Source: Odobenus rosmarus divergens (taxonomy: Eukaryota; Chordata; Mammalia; Carnivora; Odobenidae). Taken from it: DNA of 64,000 bases. The stretch is from the NCBI RefSeq assembly GCF_000321225.1, contig NW_004450565.1, positions 782,155 to 846,154 of the forward strand, written 5' to 3'. The notes beneath the pieces are model-generated. The model did no database searches, was not told the origin of the DNA, and saw only the letters and a list, made by a program, of their open reading frames with translations. This document shows, one piece after another, positions 56,073-64,000 of the stretch. The position numbers and the translations under genes were made by a program. The stretch's first letter is position 1. Each line of letters begins with the position of its first letter.

Positions 56073-56222
56073 TGGGGGCGCCTGGGTGGCTCAGGGGGTG
56101 CAGCATCTGACCCTTGGTTTTGGCTTGGGGTGTGATCTCGGGGTTGTGGGATCGAGCCCAGCGTTGGGCTTGTGTTCTCTCTCTCAAAATAAATAAATAA
56201 AATCTTAAAAAAAAAAAAAAAA
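56073..56222 (+). repeat. CAN-type SINE, internally shortened
   Basis: Head ggggcgcctgggtggctcag, B-box region gttgtgggatcgagcccag, short CT-rich part, (AAATA)n and a 16-base A tail. The tRNA-unrelated middle region is missing compared with longer copies. No clear target-site duplication was found. Confidence 0.9.
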
Positions 56223-56299
56223 GCAATCAGCAGACCCAGAAGAAGCAGACCCGGGCAAGGAGCCTGCCTGAGCCCCATGTGACCCTTCCTTTCCATTTG

Positions 56300-56690
56300 T
56301 AACAGTGTCCTTCGGCTGCTGCCACAAAATACCACAACTCTTGTGGCTCAGACCAACAGAAATTCATTGTCTCGAAGCCTGGAGGCCAGAAGTCTGAGAA
56401 GAAGGCGTGGGCAGGGCTGCCTCCCTCTGAGGCCTCCGGGGGAGGGTCTCTCTTGCCCCTGCACTGCTGGCGTCCCCAGGGGCTTGGATGGTGCTCTTGG
56501 GCTGTAGTCTCGGCCTCCCCTGTGGGTTAGGGGCGCTGGCGTTGGATTTGGGGCCCACCCTGGTCCAGGATGGTCTTGTTCTGGAGCCTTACCTTCAGCA
56601 CATCTGCCAAGACCTTATTTCCAAAAAATGACATTCTGAGCTTCTGAGTGGACCTGAATTTGGGGGGATGCTATTGCAAACCCACGGCAC
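56300..56690 (-). repeat. MaLR (MLT1-like) LTR, reverse orientation
   Basis: On the plus strand: ctgctgccacaaaataccacaac, gcctggaggccagaagtctg, gggcccaccctggtccaggatgg and catctgccaagaccttatttcc, which together read as an MLT1-type LTR on the minus strand. Confidence 0.7.
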
Positions 56691-56694
56691 CTCC

Positions 56695-59385
56695 TACCCT
56701 TGGTTGTCGCCTCCTCCTTCTCAGGGTACCCCTGACTTGTTGGAACCCTCTGCTGAGATGCTCATGAGGCAGACGCTGCGGATACCCGTTTCTCTCTAAT
56801 GCATTCAGCAGAGGCCCTGGAAACCCTGTGCTTTCTCCTTTGGGGATGGAAAACTGCCCTCCACGGCCCGCCCCCCGCCGGAGGGACATTCCAAGCTGGT
56901 CTTTCTATTTGGACTTTCTCATCTGTCTATCTTTTATTTATACAAGCCCCAAACCACGGAACACTGCTCGGTAAACGCTTGGTTATTTGCTCTGCAAGTG
57001 CTGGGATTGGAAACCCAGCCACCCCCCCTTCCCCGGAAAAGCCTCGGCAAAGTGCTGGAGCATTGCAGCCTTCGGAAAATAGAAAAGGACTTAGTCATCT
57101 GGAAGGAAGTTCCCAGTTTTGAGAACTCTGCAGGGGTGACTGTGGCCGCCTTGCATTCCCGTCCCTGGGAAGGCGGCACCCCTGCCTTGGGGCTGAGTGT
57201 CCGGTGAGTTCTGTTGTTATGCCGCTGCTGTTGGTTTAAATGCCCGCCCACGGTTTCCCAGGGGGTCGCCTTGCTCGCCAGAAAGAGCGGCCTGTGGGGC
57301 CAGCCGTGAGTCAGGTCCTCCCCAGGCGGGCCCGCCGCGCCCCTCACTTGGACGAGCAGAGTGGCCAGGGAGGTGAAGATGATCCCCCGGCTTCTGAGCC
57401 ACCCTCAGGCCCCGGATGCAGCCCACGGCTTTTCCTGGGTCTGGGACTGTAAAGTGGTGGAGGGAAGTGCGAGAGAGTGTAGAGGGAATTGTCACCCCTG
57501 TGAGAATTTAAAATACATAATAAGATTCAACTAAAGTCTAATTCTAAGACGGGCGCACCACTGAGCATCAGTTTTTCTTCTGGGACTCCCTTGCCAGGAA
57601 GCCGGTGATAAGCGCTGCTGGGAAGGGGGCTGTCGCCCTCTGAGGTCTCCCAGGAGAAGGGGAACCAAGGTGAAGGGGCCTGAGCCCTGACCACCAGAGC
57701 AGAGCATTCTCCTGATGGCCCGCACTCCAGAGTGCTCCTGTTTATTCTGGGGAGTGCGCTGTGTGTCTGAAAATAAGTTGCCCTCCGAACAGAGGGTGGG
57801 GGAAGGCCACCTCCCTTCTGGGGATCCCCTCCTGTTCAGGAGGACTGACCCAAGGCCACTCAGTCAACAAGCCCTTATTGAGTCCCTACTGTATGCCGGA
57901 CCCTGGGCTGGGTACCAGGAGGAGGTAGTCCTGGCCACGATCCCTCCCATGGTGTTGGCACCACCTCTCCGGGCAGATATGAAGGATACGCACAGAGATA
58001 CAAAAGATAAAAGGGGCCAGAAGCCCCAGGGAAGGGGGGTGGGGCAGGTTTGGGGGCAGGGCAGGAAGGCACGGCAGGAATGAGCTTCCCCCCACCCCCG
58101 CCCCCCCCGCGGCCAGTTGGACCAATATTTGTTTCCTTTTTGGTCCAACGCTGACCTGATGCCCCCCCCCCCCGCCAGGCCTGGCCCCAATTGTGATACC
58201 TGACCTTGGCTTCCGACCTCAGGCCGGCTTGGACCCTGGACCCAGTTCCTGCCGCTCCGCTGTGCGTCCGTTTGTGCTCTGGTTGTGATCGGCTCCAGGG
58301 CCCACGCCATCCTGAGACAGCCCTTGTCATTTCCCTTCCAGGGTCAGCAGTGTCTGGGCCCAGGGCCAGCCCTACCTCCACTGGCAGACCTCCCTGAGGC
58401 CACCCCCTGCCCCGGGTCCCTGTCTGTGTCATCCGTGCGCTCATGATGCTCAGGGTCCTGACTGGCACGCTGTCACCCGACTGTCTCAACCCCGACTGGC
58501 TGCTGCTGGACCCCTGGCCCGCTGCCCGCCCGTCTGTCCCCAGATGACCTGTGGTGAGGAGTCCGTCAGACCAGCGGGGCTCCCACGCGGAGGGTGACCG
58601 TGGTTGACACTCACGGTCACTCTTGTCCTTAAGCTTCATAAGGAGGGAGCGAGGAGCCCAGCAGGGCCACTGCGAGGGGGAAGTGCTCCCCGTGTGTGAG
58701 GGGGCCACAGCCTGAGGGCCTCCCAAGGCTGCCAGGGAGGGAGTGGAGGGCTGGGGATGGAGCTGGATCGTGAGGCCTGAGGGCCGCCATGATTCTTCCT
58801 CCTCTTCCTCCAGGGAGGCGCCTGGTCCCTCCGGCTCCATACCCTGCCCCTGGAGCTGGAGCCGCCCCCTGGTGAGGCTGCACTCTCAGACCCCGAGGCT
58901 GGCGGTGTGCAGGGGCGGCCTTGAGGGTGTGCCCCCGAGGGGCCCGGAGGGGCGTGGGTGGGGGTACCCCCTCCTCAGGCGGGTCCCCTCCGTGCCAGCC
59001 GTTCCCCGTCACAGCCTCTAGATGAGGCATTCCGGCGCTTAACAGGCCTCACTATCTGACCCAAATACCTCCTGAAACCGACCCGGCCCTGAGGGACACT
59101 GAGGCCCCGTCTCGCACCCCTGAGGGATCAGCCCCTTGCGCACAGGTGCAGGAGGTGAGGCTCACTTCCACAGAGGCGTAGCCTGCGATGCCACGCTGTC
59201 CTGGGTCAGGGCTGGAAGGACCGGTGAGGCCACACCTGCTCCCTTGGAGCCTCGGGGATCGTCCGCCCCGACGGGTTTCTTGCAGGAAGCCAGCTCCCGG
59301 CCCAGAGCCTTCACAGGCTGTGCCCGCTCCCTGTGGGTCTGAGCTCCCGACCGTGGGGACACAACTACCATCGTGACACGGCCGC
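56695..59385. other. GC-rich intergenic DNA, no gene recognised
   Basis: Contains long overlapping open frames on both strands (the longest 321 codons at 57875-58840, minus), all Pro/Gly/Arg/Ser-rich with no domain. C-rich homopolymer runs lie at 58090-58106 and 58160-58175. The part at 57865-57915 (cagtcaacaagcccttattgag) resembles a common ancient repeat. Confidence 0.4.
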
Positions 59386-59389
59386 TCGT

Positions 59390-59785
59390 GAGCTTGTTCA
59401 GTGTCTGTCCTCTGCGTTGTACTGTGGGGTAGATCTCCAGAGCTGCCCGGGAAAGCACCACACGCTGGGGGCTGAAACCAGCAGAAGTGGGGTCTCTCGC
59501 CGCCTGGAGGCCAGAAGCCCCAAATCCAGGTGTCCTGCTGTCCCTGGGCCTGCGCTGTCATCATCCCAGTCTGTGCCTCTGTGGTGACGTGGCCTCCCCC
59601 CTGTGTGTCTGTGTGTGTGTGTGTCCCCGTTTCTCTTTTATGAGGACGCAGTCCGACCGGATTGAGGTCCACCCCAAGCCAGCATAACCTCCCCTTAACT
59701 CAATGACATCTGCAAAGACCTTATCTTGCACATACCCGGGGAGGCTTGAACACTTCTTCTGGGGGGACACAATGTAGCCCACAGC
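59390..59785 (-). repeat. MaLR-type LTR, reverse orientation
   Basis: Plus-strand words: gccgcctggaggccagaagcccc, tttctcttttatgaggacgcagtc, gattgaggtccaccccaagc and aatgacatctgcaaagaccttatc. A (TG)n tract lies near 59601-59622. Confidence 0.65.
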
Positions 59786-60399
59786 AGACTGGAAGGCTTT
59801 CTGGGTCTGGGTCCACCCTGGCCACGGCCACGTTCCTGGTGGGGGGCGGAGGGCACAGGTGGACGGCCCGGGGATGAGTGAGCGAACGGGTGGGGAGCTG
59901 ACTCTGCAAACAGGTTGTCAGAGAAGAACCAACACCCAGGACAGTGTGATTTGTGCTGCCGACTTCCCTCTCCTGTCCTCTCCTTTGCCTGTAGATTTGA
60001 TTCCTCCCCGCGTGGACAGAAGCCCTCCCCTGAGCCCTTCCAGAAGCCGAGCGGGTAGGGCTGGACACGCCCACGGGAGGAGGCACACGGCTGTGACCAC
60101 GCTTCCTCCCGCACCCCCCCTCCCCCCCGGCCCCACACGTGTCCCCAGCCGCTTCCTGTGTCCCCCAGGGCTGCCGGCGACCTGGGCCTGGAGCTGCTCG
60201 CGGGGAGAGTGGGAGAGGGACGTACCGGCGGAGGCGGCAGTGTGTGCTCCTGGCCCCTCCGGGCCAGGCTCTGGCTTTGATCTTGGGAACTTTCTCCACC
60301 ACCCCAGAGCCTCTGAGCCCGTCTCTGGCCGCATCTCCCCGAGCCCTCGAGATGAAGGCGCTGGGTGCTTCCTGTCACCAATGTCACTCGCTCCTTAAA

Positions 60400-60735
60400 T
60401 TATTCCGTCTTACTCATCTACGGGCTGCCGTGACAAAATGCCACACGCTGCGGGACTCAAGCAACAGAAACGTGCCATCTCCCGGGTCTGGAGGCTGGGC
60501 GTCCGAGATCGGAGTCCAGCAGGGTGGGTTTCTAGTGAGGACTCTTCTTGGCTGGCCAAGGGCCACCTTCTCACGGTGTCCTGGCGTGACAGAGAGAGGG
60601 GGAGAGAGACTGCGCTCTGGTGTGCCCTCTCGTGAGGACACCACTCCTGTGGGGTCAGGGCCCCACCCTCACGACCTCACGACGTCCTGACTCCAAATAC
60701 AGACACCCCGGGGGCTGAGGGCTTGCACAAACAGC
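60400..60735 (-). repeat. MaLR-type LTR, reverse orientation
   Basis: Plus-strand words: ctacgggctgccgtgacaaaatgcc, caacagaaacgtgccatctcccg, ggtctggaggctgggcgtcc and ctcgtgaggacaccactcctg. Diverged from the copies at 56.3 and 59.4 kb. Confidence 0.65.
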
Positions 60736-61595
60736 CAGTCCTCCACGTGCACGCTAGTTTTTTCGGGACCAATGTCCTTTTGGAAAGAAATGCCATTGCA
60801 TATGACCTGCGGAGGCTGCGTCAGGCAGGGAGGCAGGGAGGGCTAGGACCGGGTCGGGCCTGGCTGCCCCGATGCTGGGCATTGCTGGCACTTTCCGCTT
60901 AGGTCCTGCTCAGGTTGCCGTGCTGAACCCAGGCCCCTCCAGCTGGGAGGAAGGCTGCAGGACAAAGACAGCACACTCTCTCTCTAAAAGCACTCACCGT
61001 AGACGGAGAACGTGAGAGGTTTTGTAGCAGGTTTGCCGAGAAGCCTTGCGGGCAGGCCCGTGACCCTGCGGGGAATCCCCCAGACGGGGCTGAGAGGACA
61101 CAGCCTCACCCAAGCACCACGCCCTCAAGCCAGAGGAGGGCGAAGCCACCAGCATTTACAGACCATTAGACCAAAGGCAGTGGCTTTTCCTGCTGTGGCT
61201 GGCAGGGAAGGAAGGTGGGCTGGGCGGTCAGCGGGAGACGCTAAGGGATCCGGGTTAGCAGTCACCTTGGAGGTGTTTCCCGAAGGCTTTCCTGGAGCCC
61301 TGCAAAGGGCGGAGACCCCCCCCCCCGCTCCCCGAGCCCGGAAGGCATGGAAACCTGACCGTATTATTTCAGACTGACGGACACACTTCCTGGCTGATGT
61401 GATTATCCACCCTCAGATCCCACGTGTACTGTCTCTTACTGTTCACCCCAAACATCTCTGCGGGAACTGCAGGGGGGAGGCTGGTGGAAGAGGGGGATGG
61501 GGCAGAGGGGAAACCGGGTGGTGGGAAGAAGGCCGTCCGGGGGTGCAATGAGGGGCGGGTGAGGCTCTGCCTCTGCCCGGTGGGGCATAAGCGCG
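60736..61595. other. Intergenic DNA, nothing recognised
   Basis: No supported exon or element. Confidence 0.4.
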
Positions 61596-61599
61596 TCCT

Positions 61600-62000
61600 G
61601 CAGCTGCTGGAACCAGGCCCCACAGACGTTTGTTCTCTCGAAGTCTGGGGGCAGAAGTCTGAAACCAAGATGTGGGCAGGGCTGGTTTCTCCTGAAGCCT
61701 CAGAGGGAGAATCCTCCCTTGCCTCGTCCAGTCCCTGACGTTGCGGCCAACCCTGGCTTGCAGACACATCCCTCCGACCTCTGCCTCTGTCTTTCCATGG
61801 CCTTCCCCTCTGTGCGTCTCCAGTTCACCCGCCTTCTCTTATGAGGACACCAGTCACCAGAATTAGGACCCACCCTGAATCCAGGATGACCTCATCCCAA
61901 GATCCTTATGTTGATGGCATCTGCAAAGACACTCTCTCCAAATAAGTTCACATTCACAGGCACCAGGGGTTAGAACTTGGACATGTCTGTGATGTCCCAT
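61600..62000 (-). repeat. MaLR-type LTR, reverse orientation
   Basis: Plus-strand words: cgaagtctgggggcagaagtctg, tctcctgaagcctcagagggag, cttctcttatgaggacacc, aattaggacccaccctgaatccagg, gatggcatctgcaaagacac and ttcacattcacaggcaccagg. The best preserved of the four reverse-orientation copies at 56-62 kb. Confidence 0.72.
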
Positions 62001-62004
62001 GACT

Positions 62005-64000
62005 AAGGGCATCTCTCTTTCATCTCCTTACTGGCAAACTGTCTGGAGTCTGGACTGGGTCAGGGGCAACCTTGTTGCCCCTTGAAATTCCCCCAGCACC
62101 TTAAAGAAAGGAGATCTCCTCCCTCCCCCAGAGATTCCAAGCCCCTTTCCTGGGTTGGAGGTGGATGCTGGTATTTCTTAAAGAATAGAGCAGATAGTCC
62201 TCCCCCATGGGGGTGGGCCTCATCCCATCAGTTGAAGGTTTGAATAGAACAAAGAGTGAACCTCCCTGAGTAAGAGAGAATTTCTCCTGCCTGACTACGT
62301 TTGGATGGAGACATTTGTTTCTCCTTCCTTTGGATTCAAACGGAAACGTTGGCTTTTCCTGGGTCTGGAGCCTGCAGTGCTTCAGACTAAAACTCCGTCA
62401 TTGCCTCTCCATGGTCTCAGACCTTCAGAATCAGACTGGGGTTCTAGAAGGCCTTTCTGTACCTCATTTTTCCGTACACTGCGATCCCATACATTGGTAC
62501 TCACAAGATCAGGAGGCATTCACGCGCTACTAAATTGGAAGGCACAGTCATTCCCATTCTGTAGATGGGGAAGCTGAGGCCCAGGGAGGGGCACTGATGA
62601 TAAGCCCTCTGGTTGTTGGGAAAACAGAGAGGGACCCAGGAGGTCTGGCTGCTTCCTTCAGCACGCCACTGTGAGAGACCCGGGCCATAAAACCCAGTTG
62701 GGATGCGCATGGTTGTTGGCCTTCCCGGTCTTCTGGGGACCTCTGACAGCGGGGACCTGGGCCCTCGCAGCCCCACCCCCCAGAGTCCCCCTGCAGGTGC
62801 ACCTCCAGCGGCCCAGGGCGCCTGTGCAGGGACTGCTTGCTTCTCCTCAGTCCAACCTGCTCTGGCTCGAAGGCGAAGAAGCAGCATGTCCCACACGCTC
62901 CTTGGAGCTTGGAGACAGCGTCCCGACGCTGTGCTGTGCCCTCCCTTCCCAACCAACCCCGCTCGGAGGGCAACAGTTACCAAAGCGGAATGCGGAAAAG
63001 GGGTCCAAAAATCATCTATGCTGTGATTTTATGATGTTGAGGATTTGCAAAGCTAAACATAAAAGGAAGAAAAGACAAGGGTAGAAAAATGGGTGCGTGC
63101 GTCTAGACCTGGGACGATGAGGAGCAAACACACCAGCAACAAGGGAGAACTGTTCAGGAGGGTTTGGGCTGTCAGGTGGAAGAGCGATGCGATTCTGTGC
63201 TGGGTTCTCGGAGGACCGGGGCCCGTAGGTGTGGCGGCTCCGGCGGGGAGGTTGGCTTCCCTGTGCCGTCAGCGCAGATTTTCTGGGAGAGCCACCCCCG
63301 CTGGGGGGCTGCTTCATACGGGATGGTACCCTCAGGTGCGTACGAGGATTCCCTCGGGGCCCTCAAGCTCCTGTGCCTGAGTCACCCGAACCCCTGGGCC
63401 TGAGAGGGTGCCTGCATTTTCAAAAGGCCTCTCCCGGAGACACCGCACCCCAAGAAACACTGTTCTCGGTAACAGCCCGGATTCGATCTGAACTCCCACA
63501 CCCAACCTTTCTCCAGCCTTACCAAGCTCTTCTCCAGCCCTTGGTCAAGACCACCCACCACTGCCGCTGTTCCCTGGAGGTAGCTCCTGCCCAGCGTCCC
63601 TTAGAGATGAAGGCGCCCCCCACCCAACCCCAGCAGTGAGCAGAGCAGACCCCACGCCACCCCTGCTGAAAGCAGCCCCACCCCATGTCCCCACAGGGGC
63701 CTGCCTTGCAGCCGGGACCCCGGGCAGGGGTCTCACTGCGGGTCCCCACGTCCCCAGGACAGCCCTGCCACGAGCCTCTCCCTGCGTTCACGCCCCCACC
63801 CCCAACCTGAGGCCCCTCCCGGCCTGTTCACCTGATAGATGGTCGTTGCCAAGGCTGCACGTGGAGCAGGATTCCAGGAAGGGGGCTGTGAGCCGTGAGC
63901 GATGCCACACGTGTCATCCCCGCCCTAGACCACTGTCGGGAGCCCCTCTCCCATAGCTACTCACATCTGTCCCTTGGGACATGATAGCCATGTCCCAGGA
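62005..64000. other. Intergenic DNA at the right edge, no gene recognised
   Basis: Human synteny puts UMODL1 to the right of ZBTB21. I looked on the plus strand for its signal peptide and EMI-domain start and did not find them. Open frames up to 160 codons lack a domain and are treated as chance frames in GC-rich DNA. Confidence 0.45.

Noticed and set aside
57875..58840. 321-codon minus-strand open frame
   Set aside because: It is the longest intergenic frame, but it is low-complexity in Gly/Pro/Ser/Arg, overlaps other long frames on both strands and contains runs from C-homopolymers. No domain or promoter was seen.
62671..63084. UMODL1 first exon candidate at the right edge
   Set aside because: The translation has no signal peptide like that of UMODL1 and no EMI-type cysteine pattern; synteny alone is not enough.
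1..64000. Prokaryotic-type systems: operons, CRISPR arrays, insertion sequences, defence islands
   Set aside because: Nothing of this type is present. Composition, splice sites and SINE/LINE/LTR content are those of mammalian nuclear DNA.

Overview
This window is mammalian nuclear DNA, almost certainly from a carnivoran. The clearest sign is a tRNA-derived SINE that recurs about a dozen times, with the head 'ggggcgcctgggtggctcag' and the (AATAAA)n-plus-poly(A) tail of carnivore CAN SINEs. The subtype (gcagggagcctgcttctccc in the middle, no canine-type 'ggggatccctgggtggcgca' head) fits a non-canid caniform (bear, seal or mustelid group) better than dog or cat. That species call is inference. 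There are no bacterial, plasmid, phage or CRISPR features.

Only one protein-coding gene can be supported. At the left edge, on the minus strand, is the large coding exon of ZBTB21 (ZNF295), a BTB/POZ plus C2H2 zinc-finger nuclear protein. Its start codon is at 2078 and the exon runs off the window at base 1 after 692 intact codons. An intron of about 11.4 kb separates it from a non-coding first exon ending at 13495, inside a strong CpG island (about 12.6-14.4 kb). The promoter has a palindromic CRE, a CACGTG E-box, an inverted CCAAT box, GC boxes and a YY1-like start element. In human, ZBTB21 lies on 21q22.3 between C2CD2 and UMODL1. By that synteny the region from 14.4 kb rightwards is the ZBTB21-UMODL1 intergenic interval, with UMODL1 probably just beyond 64 kb. 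I found no UMODL1 exon here.

From 14.4 to 64 kb I see no coding gene. The DNA is made of recognisable interspersed repeats: CAN SINEs, MIR and L2 fragments, L1 3' ends, ERVL-MaLR-type LTRs, two ERV solo LTR candidates and hAT-Charlie fragments. It also holds two notable tandem arrays: a 42-bp minisatellite at 36.7-36.95 kb and a 490-bp purine/pyrimidine-alternating TG/GCATGC array at 40.7-41.2 kb. G-rich quadruplex candidates occur at several points. Base composition becomes visibly more GC-rich and gene-free repeat density changes from roughly 24 kb on.

Most open reading frames on both strands are chance or shadow frames in GC-rich or tandemly repeated DNA. No undescribed multi-gene system is visible. 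The most useful second-look items are the back-to-back 3'/5' splice-site motif 13 bases upstream of the ZBTB21 start codon, the promoter architecture, the datable nested insertions with target-site duplications, the two tandem arrays, and a run of same-orientation LTR copies at 56-62 kb. Family names for repeats come from remembered consensus sequences and their ends are approximate unless a target-site duplication is given.
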